Of a stretch of 64,000 bases of DNA, positions 10,341 to 20,917 are shown in pieces; position 1 is the first letter of the stretch; each line of letters opens with the position of its first letter. The notes beneath the pieces were generated by a model. It did no database searches, had not been told where the DNA came from, and was given only the letters and a program-made list of their open reading frames with translations. Source of the stretch: Artemisia argyi (Eukaryota; Streptophyta; Magnoliopsida; Asterales; Asteraceae); assembly GCA_030686995.1 (NCBI GenBank), contig CM060685.1, positions 122,136,823 through 122,200,822 of the forward strand, written 5' to 3'. A program made the position numbers and the translations under genes.

Positions 10341-11535
10341 CTAACTTGAAATCAAGTGTAGGTGAAAATAGCAATAAACACCATGAGGGTGTGAATTTGC
10401 TATGGGGTAGAGAAATGATGAATTAAAATTATACCTTGGAATAGATGTCATTTCCCTCATTACCTTACCTATCTTCGTTGATGGCTTTGATGAATGGCTC
10501 ACTCCATGATGCGGCTGAATAATCGGCTTGCACACCACATTTATCTCCATGTCAATCATGGTAGTGCCCATAATTTCGCATCCAAATTCCTTCTTAAGCT
10601 TAATCTCAATCAGGTTAGTAGCCGGTGCCACATAATCATCACCGAGAGGTAGGTTGCACCTCGTCATCGATAGTTTTAGCAACCTTTATAAGAACACTAG
10701 CAATATTGTGAGTAATAAAATTAAAAGGAGGGTTAGAATTGCTACCATTTTGTTTGCTAGGTATCTCCTCCCTTACTCGCGAAATTGCTTCATCATCTTT
10801 CCTCGCAACCTCCAATTGACTAGGGTATGTAACCGGTGGCATGTACGGTTGCATCACCGGCTTAGGTTTAGGTTCGGCTTCCATAGGAGGCGTAAGTAAT
10901 TTCCTAAGCCTTTTTACATCTTCAACCATGATACCCCAAAAATCCTCCATATCCCAATCATCACATTCCTTTTGGACTTCCTTTTTCTCAATTGCAATGT
11001 CGATATCGGCATGATCTATATCATGTTCACAAACACTAGCAAAAATAATAGTAATGGAAGAAATAGCAAAGTCAAAAAGGTCCTTACATTCATGGTTCAC
11101 ATCCTCAAATTCTTCATTATTACACCCATTATGAATCTCCTCATGTTTCATCCTTTGAAGATTTTCAGCTCCAATTCTGAACAATTCATCCACTCCTTTT
11201 GCAATCATCAAATCTCTATATTCAAATTGGGGATCGGGTGTGTTTTGCGAATAATCAATAAAGTTGGACGTGAAACCACGAGTGTGATTATTCAAACTAT
11301 TCTTCCCTCGACATTGCTTGACCATGTACAATTCATATTCTTGAATGGTCATGTTATATGGTTGAAAATTTGCATTGGTATATGGTTGAAAATTTGGGAG
11401 GAAAGGCTCTAGAGGAGGCAGTCTAGTAGCAGCTTTCCTTGATCTAAGATTCCTCATAAATATGTTTGTTTGCTCGCGATCATACTCCACGTATTCTTCC
11501 AATGTCATCTCATCAATATCTAGTTCCATCTCCAT
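10341..11535 (-). pseudogene. Gag-like protein of non-autonomous gypsy element (copy 1)
   Basis: The reading frame starts with ATG at 11535, about 130 bases beyond the primer binding site, and opens MEMELDIDEMTLEEYVEYDR. It runs 298 residues. The same protein appears to continue in another frame from about 10682 (LPLGDDYVAPATN onward) to 10341, so there is one frameshift in the overlap. Features are an Arg-rich stretch, a MTIQEYELYMVKQ segment, a long acidic middle (SVCEHDIDHADIDIAIEKKE), and a VEDVKRLRKLLTP helix. No zinc knuckle or protease motif is visible. From memory it resembles a family of hypothetical proteins abundant in Tanacetum-like Asteraceae. A structural gag-like role is inferred from position only. 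Confidence 0.5.
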
Positions 11536-11663
11536 GATTTCCTAAAACATACTAAGAAACAACGAAAACAGAAGAGACAAAAGAAAGAAAACTAAAAACA
11601 AAAATCCTAAAAATAAAAAGCTTGAAACTATAAAAGCAAAAACACAAATTAAAATCCTAAATA

Positions 11664-11682
11664 GCTCCCCAGTAACGGCGCC
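11664..11682 (-). promoter_or_regulatory. Primer binding site (tRNA-Asp type)
   Basis: The minus strand reads GGCGCCGTTACTGGGGAGC directly after the LTR end (GGCTACATCA). Athila and Tat gypsy elements characteristically use a site of the form TGGCGCCGTTGCCGGGGA, so this is a good match. It fixes the minus-strand orientation of the element and the 3' end of its 5' LTR. Confidence 0.8.
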
Positions 11683-13867
11683 TGATGTAGCCAAAGTAGG
11701 TATGTCAAAATTAACCATGGTAGGTGGTCAATTAGGTCAAACCACTTGTGCATAATCTCCGGTGAGTATAGTGTATCGCCGGGTCGTTAAGTCCCGACGG
11801 GAGTGAGATGCGCAGTCGAATACGTTTTGTGATTGGGAGATTTGAATGGTTTTAAAGAGAATTTGGAATTTGTAAAATAAATTAGACAAATAAAGCTAAA
11901 ATTATCTCAAATAAACAAACACATATGGCAAGTAAATCAAATTAAGCAAAAACGTAATCTAAATTAAAAACGTAACGTGCGAAATCTAAAAATGTAACTA
12001 AAACGGGAAATTGCCTAATTTAAACTAAAAACTTGAAATTAGAAATGAAAATATACTTAAAAGGTTATAAAAACACTTAACGTAACTCGAAATTAAAAAT
12101 GTAACTAAAAACGAAAATGGGCCGTTACCGAGCTCGGTAACGGGCTAAATTGTAAAAAATTTTATCTAAAAGGCCAACGGGTGTCAAACTAATTTTCCTA
12201 AGTCCTAAACGTAAAAAGAAAATTTTCGAAGAAAGAAAAACATTTTTTTATATTTTTAGATTTTTTTATTATGAATTAATTACTAAATTAACTAAATAAA
12301 ATGATTAAAAATACTAAACTATTTTTGAAAATTATGAAATTTTTTCTAAAACTACTTAAGGGAAACAGAAATAAAAGAGAAATATAAAAAGTCCTACGAG
12401 CTTATTAATAAGCAGTGTAATAAGCCAACGGTTCAAATAAGCTAAAATGGGAATGCTATGTTAAATATATAATAAGCAAACTTAAACCTGAGAAGACCCT
12501 AGGGCGTGTGGTAGTGTGTTGTGTGCTTGTGTCTGTGTTGACTTGGTCAAGGGTAGAGGTCCAGGGTTCAAACCTTGGCTTCTACCATTTTTGCAAACAA
12601 TTTTTTTTTTTTTTTTTTTTTTTAATTTCTGAAAACAACTTCTTTAATAACTTTAAAACAGATATTTTTTGTAAAGACAACTTTTCCAAAACTCAATAAT
12701 AAGCTGGAAAAAGCACTTGATCCAAACAGATGACTAAATAGCTAATGAACCAAAAAAATGCTAACTAATGGGAACCCTTAAGCTCAAATAAGCTTGGCTA
12801 AGGCCCCATGAGCTTTAATCTATCCTACACTGACCTAAATAAGCTAACCCTAACCTAAAATAAGCACTAAACACAACACTTAAGTCTAAAATTGAAATAA
12901 GCTAAATCAAAGTAAGCAACCACCAAACAGTTTCAAATGGAAACTATAAGCTAGTGACAAGCTACCTAAAAGCTTATATAAAAAATCACAAAAATTAAAA
13001 ACAATTAGCCTACCAATCAAAGATTAAGTATACCAAGTTTCAGAGGATGATGGATTAAATTGAACTAATGAAAATTAAAAAAACAAGTGTTGATTTGAGC
13101 ACTTCTTTTGAAAATGCAGGCCTGCAAGCCAATGGGGTGTTTTTGGGCTTGTCAAAATCTGCCAAAAAGCTAATACAAAAATTTTTTAAAAAATTAAGGT
13201 AACTAAATAAGCAACAAAATGTTTAAATGAACCAAGTTTGAAAGGTATTGGACTGAAAATGATCAAACGAAAAATAAAAGACAAAAGCTGTTTGGGGAAT
13301 TTGTGTGACTGTGTCAGTTTGCAAAATGGTCAAAAATTGAAATTTTGACTTACAAAGTCATGATACCAGATATTATAAACTTGCAATATCCTATTTAGAA
13401 CTAGAATGAAGCAAAAGAAACAACTTATGAGCCTTAAAAAAAGAATCTACCCCAGTAACTTATCAAAAACAGTTTTGAAATAAATTTTTGGAAAAACAAC
13501 TATACTTCTTTAACACTACTTGTAATTGACTTTTTCTTCTTTAAAAATGCTAATATTACTTTCCTAAAGCTAAATCAAAGTTCACTCAAAGACCAAAAGA
13601 GAGTTTACCCAATGAACAAGCTTAACCCAAACACCCCTTTAAGTCTAAACTGTTTTTGATTTCACTTAGAATAAATGATTTGGACTAAAGTTTTTGAACA
13701 CAGAGACTAAACTAAGTCTTATAAACACTAAATAAGCATGGCTCAATCACAAAATAAGCAATTCTAATAAGCTAAGCAAGAAGCTAAGAGAAGCTAATAG
13801 GTGACTGTTAAGTTGCAAAACTTTGATAACTACTTTCTAAACTATGAAATAGGCATAACTAGCAAGC
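11683..13867 (-). mobile_element. Family B 5' LTR, 3' part
   Basis: The left end (TGATGTAGCC on the plus strand) abuts the primer binding site. The first 170 bases match the last part of the solo LTR near 31560-31706 (GGGTCGTTAAGTCCC versus GGGATTTAACGACCC). The stretch near 13620 matches both the window start and 29710. More than a dozen ATAAGC/GCTTAT words lie between 12400 and 13790. The LTR is interrupted at 13867 by the A-type LTR, and the remainder is not seen in this window. Confidence 0.7.
12504..12624 (+). mobile_element. Possible SINE-like, tRNA-derived insertion
   Basis: The segment carries a box-B-like GGTTCAAACC preceded by GTAGAGGTCCAG and followed by TTGGCTTCTACCA. It ends in a run of T (about 23 here, 9 in the second copy). 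A T-rich tail is seen in some plant SINEs. Box A is only weakly recognisable (GCGTGTGGTAGTGTG). The solo family B LTR lacks this segment at the comparable place. I could not find a convincing target duplication. Confidence 0.35.
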
Positions 13868-15322
13868 TGATGAGGCGAAAAATGATCCGTTTTTAGGGGG
13901 TCATTTAAGCCTGGAATTGAATTTATTTGATCAAATATTGCCCTAAATCATTCTTTTTAAATCATTCTTTTTGTGATTTTAGATACTTTTGGAGTGAATT
14001 CTGTAAAAGGAAGCATTTTGGACGTTTTTGGAGCATAAAAGTGAAGAAAACGGCAAAGTCTTAATTTTCCTTGCTGGGAACAGTACCTGACGGCGTCACC
14101 AAGTTCTACATGACGACGTCAAGAGTAAAACAAGAGGTGAAGTGGATAGAGTCCCTGACGGTCCAGAGAGTTTTACACTAAGGGACATGCCGGCGTCACC
14201 ATAGGCCGTCAAGGTCCCATTACACGTGACGGCCTAAAGAAAGTTGCTCTTGACGGCATCATATCTGGATCTAGGCAATCCGATATTATTATGGGCGGCG
14301 ACTTGACGGCGTCAGATTTCTCTTCTTGACGCCGTCACATTGGAAAATCTATATATAGTTTTGTAATTTTCATTCATTAAGAGAAATTAGAGGGATAACT
14401 TGGAGAAACCCTAACATGATTTTATCAGTATTTTCAAGGGTTTTTACTCTTTGAAACCTTTCATGTTCAATTAAGATAAGTATCCTTTCAATTCATTCAA
14501 TATGTCTATGTGTTGTTTGAATATATCTTACGCTTGTCTTGATTTTAACATGCTAGGCTAGATCTCTTGTGTGTTTGCTTAGATGTAGTGAAAACTAGAT
14601 GTTGATTATGGGTTGATTGCTTGTTTATAGTTGTTACGGATGAATGATTTCGATGTTAGGCTTAAGAAAACTGGCAGACTTCCATAGGGTAACTTGCTTG
14701 AACGTCTTAAGAAACATGAACCAATGCGTACTAGGTTTTTATGGTTGTATTTATTGCATGAGCGAATTCTAGTGATCCCATGTTAGGAGCTTCTTGCAGG
14801 CTCGATATAGGAGTGAAGTAGGAGCTTATAGAGTTGGGGAAGTACGTACGCCACCCCACGATTGGTATTAAGGAATATAACCCTTCATCCACGCAACTGT
14901 AACAAACTATTAACCTGTAAAAGATATCTAGGGAGTAATGAAATCTAAGTAAACACAATTTTCCCATTTATTGTTCACACCACTAGTTTAATTAGTTTAA
15001 TTTACATTTTTGTTATTTTATTTTGATTGCATATTTAGTTATTGGGTTAGTTGAGTAGCAACAAATTCCGCCCACTCTTCCAAAAACCCGAGATTTTAAT
15101 TACTTTTATAAAAATATAAAAATACAAAAAGAATCATCCCCCACCTCTAGACCTAATTTTTAGGCTTTCTAATCCTAGCGACACTATTCCTGAGTTGAAC
15201 GATCAATCCCCCGGTACTTGTCACTATACTATACTACAACGATCAGGTACACTGCCTGGTGGGGGTTGTAAGCTTCTCGAGATCCCTCGAGAGGTAAAGC
15301 CTGGTGCAATTCCCAAGCATCA
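13868..15322 (+). mobile_element. Family A (Athila-like) LTR of element A1
   Basis: This 1,455-base LTR begins TGATGAGGCGAAAAATGATC and ends CCCAAGCATCA. It is followed by a GGCGCCGCTGTCGGGG primer binding site. It matches the two 1,407-base LTRs of A2 in sequence and plan: a palindrome cluster, a TATA box (TATATATAG at 14350), then a transcribed region. It is inserted in the family B 5' LTR. The same insertion is present at 62648. The partner LTR is missing because A1 is cut at 16865. Confidence 0.8.
14088..14335. promoter_or_regulatory. TGACGSCGTCA palindrome cluster upstream of TATA
   Basis: Perfect or one-off copies occur at 14088 (TGACGGCGTCA) and 14111 (TGACGACGTCA). Others lie close to 14255 (TTGACGGCATCA), 14303 (TTGACGGCGTCA) and 14327 (TTGACGCCGTCA). 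Half sites (TGACGGCC, GCCGTCAA) lie between them. The cluster ends about 15 bases before the TATA box at 14350. TGACG/CGTCA is the half-site recognised by plant TGA-type bZIP factors. Here two half-sites are joined with one extra central base. Confidence 0.75.
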
Positions 15323-15430
15323 AGTTTTTGGCGCCGCTGTCGGGGATTGTCTATCTTTACATTTACTCCTCAACTTTCGCAAAAGTGTGCGGCGCCATCA
15401 AGTTTTTGGCGTCGCAGCCCGGGGAATAGT
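15323..15430 (+). promoter_or_regulatory. Primer binding site, duplicated
   Basis: Directly after the LTR comes AGTTTTTGGCGCCGCTGTCG. About 78 bases further a second copy appears, CATCAAGTTTTTGGCGTCGC followed by AGCCCGGGG. The second copy resembles the single site of A2 (TTTTTGGCGCCGCAGCCCGG). The end of the LTR plus primer site has thus been duplicated, or a template switch joined two variants. Confidence 0.6.
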
Positions 15431-15569
15431 TATTGTCTAGGTTAGGATTTCTTTTTATTAGGTCTACTTGCTAGATTCCTTTCTAGTAAGACTTTATTTT
15501 TATTTTTAGGTTTTCTTTAGTCTATCTATTTCTTCGTGTCTTTGTTCGTAACCTTTACCATCCGACATC

Positions 15570-16865
15570 TTGGAAGGTGGTAACATCTTTGAACCCATCA
15601 ACCCACCACAATAAGACCACCCACAAAACCCACCACTAGCAAACCAACCTCTTAGGCCCCGAACCCTAGGAGAGTATTCCCGACCTAGCCACCAAGGCTA
15701 TCAAAACACTATTGAGCTCACCCAAGGAGCCAACGTGTCCCCCTTGCGATCCGACACCATCTGGTTGGTGCAAAGCGGATGTGCATTCCATGGACTTCAT
15801 TCCGAAGATCCTAATCAACATCTCAAGGACTTCCTTAAAATCGTTGATTCTATAGACCTTGATGTTACAACTAGAGAGTTGACCCAATTACGCCTATTCC
15901 AATTCTCTCTACGTGATCAAGCTAGTCAATGGCTTGAACATTCACCCGCGGGATCCATCACCTCATGGGATGATCTCACCACTCGTTTCCTTGCTCAATT
16001 TTTTCCACCGTGGAAAACTGCGATGCTTAGAAATGATATCTTGATGTTCCAACAACATCAGGGTGAAACTTTCTATGAAGCATAGGCTCGTTTCAAGGTT
16101 CTACTCCAAAAAGTCTCTCATCATGGTATAAATCTTTGGTTATTAGTTCAAATCTTCTATGACCATGTCGACTATCACACCAAACATACCATCGATCGAG
16201 CCGCCAGAGGTAGATTGCGTGATAGGAACGTCGAGGAATCTTGGGCAATTATTGACGAACTTGCCACCGATAATCAAGAATTATGGGAGTTTAATCACAC
16301 TATACAAGCGGCCATCAATGCAATCTCGACACCTGGAAGGACTAATCAAATCTCCGATGAACTCCTTTGCAAACTTGAGGCAAAAGTTGACTATTTTGAG
16401 GAAAGGAAATAGAGACCTTTAAGTCCTAGACGGGCTGCTGTCAATTCTGTCTCGAAAATGACTTCAACGCCGTTATCAGAGTCACCTTCTAGAGAGAATG
16501 TTGATACCTTTCAAAATTATGCCCCACCTTATTCTCCTCCTGAAAAACTTAGCCAGGAATTTGAAGCTAGAATGAGAGAATATATGGCAACCCATTCTGA
16601 GCGGCTTGCTAGATTCGAGGAAGCAGTTTATAAACAAAAGGAGGAGATGCAAGAGAAAATGAAGGAGATGATGAGCCTAGTAGAGGAGTATGCAAACCAG
16701 AAAACCCCTGAAAGGATGTTACTGAGGAAGGAAAGCGCCAACCCAACTACCCGATTTGTTAATTCCATCACAATTGTCCACACGGATAATGAGAAAGTAG
16801 AAACCCCTAGTGAACAAACCACAGAAGAACCGCCAAAATCCCAATCCTTAAGTTACTACCTGAAA
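15570..16865 (+). pseudogene. Athila-like gag, decayed and truncated (A1)
   Basis: The protein is a clear relative of the A2 gag. Shared blocks include TLGEYSRPSHQGY, LRSDTI.LVQSGCAFHGL, FLKIVDSIDL, LFQFSLRDQ and SITSWDDLTTRFLAQFFPP. The start codon is lost (TTGGAAGG where A2 has ATGGAAGG). In-frame stops follow at CCACAATAAG and at GAAGCATAGGC, the latter a TGG Trp turned to TAG. Beyond it the frame resumes (ARFKVLLQKVSHHG). The C-terminal part, from about 16458, has a Gln/Glu/Lys-rich helix. The gene ends abruptly at 16865, where element C sequence begins. It lacks protease and pol. Confidence 0.75.
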
Positions 16866-18232
16866 CATGTATGGGCCATTTATATATATGAAAAACTTAT
16901 ATATATGAAAAACTTAGAATATTTCTAAGTGTTTATGTGAATTTTCATGCGATTGTGTATGGTTCGAAAATGATTTGTTTGATGCATGTTGGGTAAAAAC
17001 TAACGTGAAATATGTGTGCTACGTGACTCCTAGGCCTTCCAAGATAGAGGCTAGCCACGTTTGTGTTGCTACAAATGTATACGTACGTAAAATATATACA
17101 TGAACTATATACGATCGAAATATATATATACTTGATGCATGGACTTAATTTAACGTGTGAATTGAATTGAAAAGAGTTTGAAATGACTTACAACACCTTC
17201 AAAGGTGGTAGAGAGTCGAGAGGATGAAGGAAAACACAAGATACGATCAAGTTCGATTAATACCCAAAGTTATAATCGTATAACTTTAACCCGATACCCT
17301 TTCTTGCGTCCAAACGTGAATGAAATCAACTTCTGGCCTCCAAGGAATGGTTTTTAGAAAGAAAGAAAGTTGTGAAAGTGAGTGATAAATAATGGAAATT
17401 GAGTGAACGAACTAGAAGTATATATCGTAACTCTTCATGATACGTATGGTTCAAAATCTTCCAAGGAAACTATAAACACTATGCAATGTCAGTTACACTG
17501 GACTTCTTGGTCGATTTTTCTCATATTATATTCATTTGTGAGTGCATGAAACAAGGGAAATGGTTTGGTGATTCATATATATGTCGACCATATATATATT
17601 ATGTACACTATTGGAGAAATCGTGTACCACATGAATATAACTAATCATCTTTGACATTTAAACATGAAATCATCTTAGAATTATTATTTGGAACTCATAG
17701 AAACAAACTAGAGTCGAAACGGTTAAGAAATGAATATATTATGAATCGATTGATTTGGATTTTTCGTCAATCACTTTGCCCCTTAAAAACGTATCAAATG
17801 TTGTCCTATGAACATGGCACTTGACATACTATTAGTTGGCTAGGTGGTGAACGAGTTGGTGAAATAATATACATGAGTCGTGTATAGCAATCGAGAAAAC
17901 GAAAGGCATTTTGGAGCTAGTTTAATCGATGCTATGAAATATTTTAGAAATAAAAATGGGTTAAAGGTTTGGGCCGGTTGGGCTTAGGAAAATCAAGGGC
18001 CCGTTTGGATTGTAATTAGTGTATAATTAGGATTAGTGATTTGTTAATATTTTGTTAATCGTGTCGAGAACTTGTTTTGTCGTTTGGTGAATTTTGCAAT
18101 ATCGTAATTGTGACCGTTTTAATATAATAAGAAAATTTTAAATTTCCCCGTAAAAATGGTGATTACAATAATGACAGAGATTAATATATAATTAAACGTT
18201 TTTAATTACATGGATTTTTGCGAGGTTTTACA
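16866..18232 (-). mobile_element. Element C 3' LTR, truncated
   Basis: This is a near-identical copy of 24481-25831, with an extra 19-base duplication of TATATATGAAAAACTTA near 16890. On the minus strand it begins TGTAAAACCTCGC at 18232. It stops at CATGTATGGGCC, where the A1 gag begins. Because the 5' copy continues about 2.4 kb further to a primer binding site, this copy is read as a 3' LTR missing its last two thirds. Confidence 0.6.
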
Positions 18233-18419
18233 GTACCCACATGTCATTCTGAATTTCGTCCCGAAATTCAAATTTAGTGTGATTACTTGAGTAAAGAATT
18301 TTTGAACAGAGAGTTGTCGAGAGATTTTTATTCCTAAAATTAAGGAAACGTGATTCAGTTAGATTTACTTGTACCAAACAAGACAAGGTAACTGACGTAT
18401 TTAAGGGTTGTGAATATTG

Positions 18420-18512
18420 AAAATAGTGGTCATGAATAGTGAAATAACGGCTAGTGCATAGTGTCCAACGGTCGGGAATAGTGCCCAATGGCTATATTCT
18501 AGCCTATATATA
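18420..18512 (+). promoter_or_regulatory. Promoter-like CCAAT/TATA region of a small antisense gene
   Basis: Plus-strand order is CCAACGG, then CCCAATGG (near 18483), then CCTATATATACC (TATA 18505-18512). A pyrimidine-rich leader (TTCCACTTCTTCC, TTTTTCTCTC) leads to the ATG at 18570. Spacing from TATA to ATG is about 60 bases, normal for a compact plant promoter. The orientation is opposite to the surrounding retrotransposon. Confidence 0.5.
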
Positions 18513-18569
18513 CCACTTCCAATTTCCACTTCTTCCATCAACCATTTTTCTCTCATTTTCCATCTCAAA

Positions 18570-18830
18570 ATGCCGCATCTCATAACCATCTTAGCGATTG
18601 TGTATGTCGTCCTTGACGCTATCTACTTAATGGTTTGTTTATATTTATCTTTCAGCATAATTAAGGTGATTCATCCTGTGGTGGCTCTTGCTATTGTTTT
18701 GTTGGTGGGAGTCTTTGTTGCCATAGCGGATCAACCTATTAAAGATTCCATGGTTTATATTGTAATAATTGTAATGGTAGCACTTCCGATGCTAATTATT
18801 TGTTTATGTGTTAACTTTTATGGATTTTAA
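18570..18830 (+). CDS. Small three-helix membrane protein, antisense within element C
   Basis: I do not recognise this 86-residue protein. It begins MPHLITILAIVYVV and is almost entirely hydrophobic. Three likely membrane segments lie at about residues 4-30, 35-53 and 62-84, with a short polar loop ADQPIKDS between the second and third. A promoter-like region with CCAAT and TATA boxes precedes it, and AATAAA directly overlaps the stop region (18828-18834). It lies just inside the 3' LTR of a minus-strand gypsy element, on the opposite strand. Antisense ORFs near the 3' LTR are known in some plant Tat-lineage elements, but this one could also be a captured host gene or a chance AT-rich frame. 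Expression is unproven. Confidence 0.4.
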   Translation: MPHLITILAIVYVVLDAIYLMVCLYLSFSIIKVIHPVVALAIVLLVGVFVAIADQPIKDSMVYIVIIVMVALPMLIICLCVNFYGF

Positions 18831-18834
18831 TAAA

Positions 18835-19569
18835 ATTTTCGCTATTGGAGTTTTCTTATCAGTCTTTGTGAATTATTTGTGTTCTCTTGCTTGTACTTTT
18901 GTTGATTTCTTATCATAATGGTGATAAGATAAGATAGGTATTTATTGTGGTTTGTTCAATGTATTGTTTATGAACAGTTTATTTTAGCTCTATATTTTGC
19001 TTTGGAATGAAGATTGTTATTTAAAAATTTGAAAATATCACTGTTCCCTTCATAACATAATTCTTCCTAAATTAGACATAGTTGATCAGGCTATGTATAA
19101 TTGAGGACCAAATGATGTGATGTTTGGTTCAATCATATATTTCTATAAATTGTTTTAGATGGTGTTCTACGTGTTGTTTTTATAATATAACACGTAATTC
19201 CTTTTTAAAATAAAGTAGAAAATTTTTAGGGTTCATACTATAAATCAAAAATTTATGGAGTAAATATAGTATATCGTCATTTGGTAAATGAGACAGAAAT
19301 TGAAATTAACGTAGATTATCATTATTATGGAAATATTACAAGGGAGATTTTTCGATATAGTAGAAAGATTGTTGTTATACTTAAGTTACATCCATCATAA
19401 CTTGAAGTGAAATACAGGAAAGAGATACAACTTAGGAAATTCTTAAACTAGATTTTATTTATCTACAACAGGAATTTATTCATCTGTTCAAATCTAGTTG
19501 CCATTCCCTCGATACTATCAAGGTCTTTAAAGATTCTTCATTTTCTTGTAAAGGTCTTGGCTTTCCAAT
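18835..19569. other. Non-coding interior of element C
   Basis: AT-rich sequence between the antisense ORF and the zinc-knuckle remnant. I see no ORF or repeat. An autonomous gypsy element would carry protease, reverse transcriptase and integrase here, so that part has been lost. Confidence 0.5.
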
Positions 19570-20221
19570 TAACATTGTAGTTTGGACATCGGCTCATGTA
19601 ATGCCCTTTTCCACCACATCCGTGGCATACTACTGTTGTTGGTTGTCCTTTCCTGTCCTTAGTCCTGCAGCTAATTGCCTGGTGACCTGTTTTCTGACAT
19701 TTCGTGCACTTAACCCTGCAGACTCCGGTGTGATGATGGTTGCATTTTTGACACCAGGGTAGATTTCCACGATAACCACTTCCAGTAACAGGTGTGACGA
19801 GGCAATTTCTATTAGCTTTCTAATTGTGTTCTAGCTGACGTTGATAATCCATACGATCTTCTAGATGTTTACGATAACGGTATTGAGAATTGATGATGTT
19901 GCAGTAGATGGGGTTGATGGTTCCTATTTCGGGGAGTTTCCTCTTTTGATTATTTCCATTTGGTATAACCCCGTGCCTAATTCCTTGATGATGGTTGATG
20001 GTAGGGTTGATCATTCCTTCTTGAATCTTTAAGCGAGGTGGCCTATACTTCATGAAACTTGCAGGGTGGTGATTACCAAGTATACCCATCTCTCTTCTCG
20101 GATAAACTACGGTAGTCCCTTCTAATACCACCGACACTATGTCTTTTACCAATTTCTGGATAGCTCCAGGAGTCATGGTGATTTCTGATGATGATTGATA
20201 TGCATTGTTCATGTTGTACAT
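19570..20221 (-). pseudogene. Gypsy gag remnant with two zinc knuckles (element C)
   Basis: A 133-residue frame begins at 20221 (MYNMNNAYQSSSEITMTPGA) with the ITMTP.AIQKLV segment that typically opens Asteraceae gypsy gag/pol proteins. It ends at 19820. Just beyond, in another frame, two CCHC knuckles are visible: CTKCQKTGHQAISC and CHGCGGKGHYMSRC. The large gag core that should separate these parts is missing. A knuckle binds element RNA during packaging in intact relatives. Here the gene is internally deleted and frameshifted. Confidence 0.6.
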
Positions 20222-20917
20222 TTTCTGAAATCATAAATGAAACTCAACATTAGAATCCATATAATATCAGAATAATTTAAATAATGAAGTTAATTATTTC
20301 ATTGATGATAGACTGAATTGACTCCCTACTGTAATCTAATTTCAAGATATGTCTGTGTTGTATCATATATAAATGATCAACTCTTGATATGGGATTACTA
20401 AGGAACAAACCGACTTGTCTACTAAAATTTAAGCTCAATAATCTTTTCTTCATTCTTTAAATTCCTTTTCAAGAATTGATTTTTAGACAATTCTTAAGAT
20501 TTTGGGTTAATTATGGTATTTTTAAGAAATTCTAACGATTGAAAGAAATCTTACGGTAGATTTGAATAACATTACAGATGAAAATAGAATATTAATAAAT
20601 TGACTGATTATTTTTGCAAGATAAACGATACAAGATCTTTTATTAATACTCCATTGATCTGAATAGAATCATTTGGTTATCAAAGAAAATAACAAATGAT
20701 GAGATTTTTGCATGGAGATATGAGGATTCATTACATGCATGATTGATATGAAAGAAAAGATTGATTCATAACATAGAGATATAACAGAAAGGATGTTATT
20801 ATACAATATGTTTTGATTACAAGTTCTGAAGTTTCAGATTTATTGAACATTACATGAAATACTAACCAAAACTATTTGGTTTAGTAGGAACAACAAGGAT
20901 ACTTGTAAACTTAAGAA

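Larger units (their letters stand above)
2432..15230. repeat. Segmental duplication, copy 1
   Basis: This block matches 50891-64000 in direct orientation with only scattered substitutions and a handful of indels. It includes the copia gag remnant, the 1.39-kb tandem pair, the F-family LTR and interior, the gag-like ORFs, the primer binding site, the B 5' LTR and the A-type LTR inserted in it. The left boundary is sharp at CTGCGCCACC. The right limit here is only where the window ends in the other copy. Confidence 0.85.

Noticed and set aside
12508..12699. A 63-residue frame and a possible true tRNA gene
   Set aside because: The frame runs into a T tract. Only box B is recognisable, and no cloverleaf with an anticodon arm can be drawn.
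14088..14335. A CRISPR-like array formed by the repeated palindromes
   Set aside because: The repeats are 11 bases, irregularly spaced and in a plant LTR promoter. There are no uniform spacers and no cas genes.
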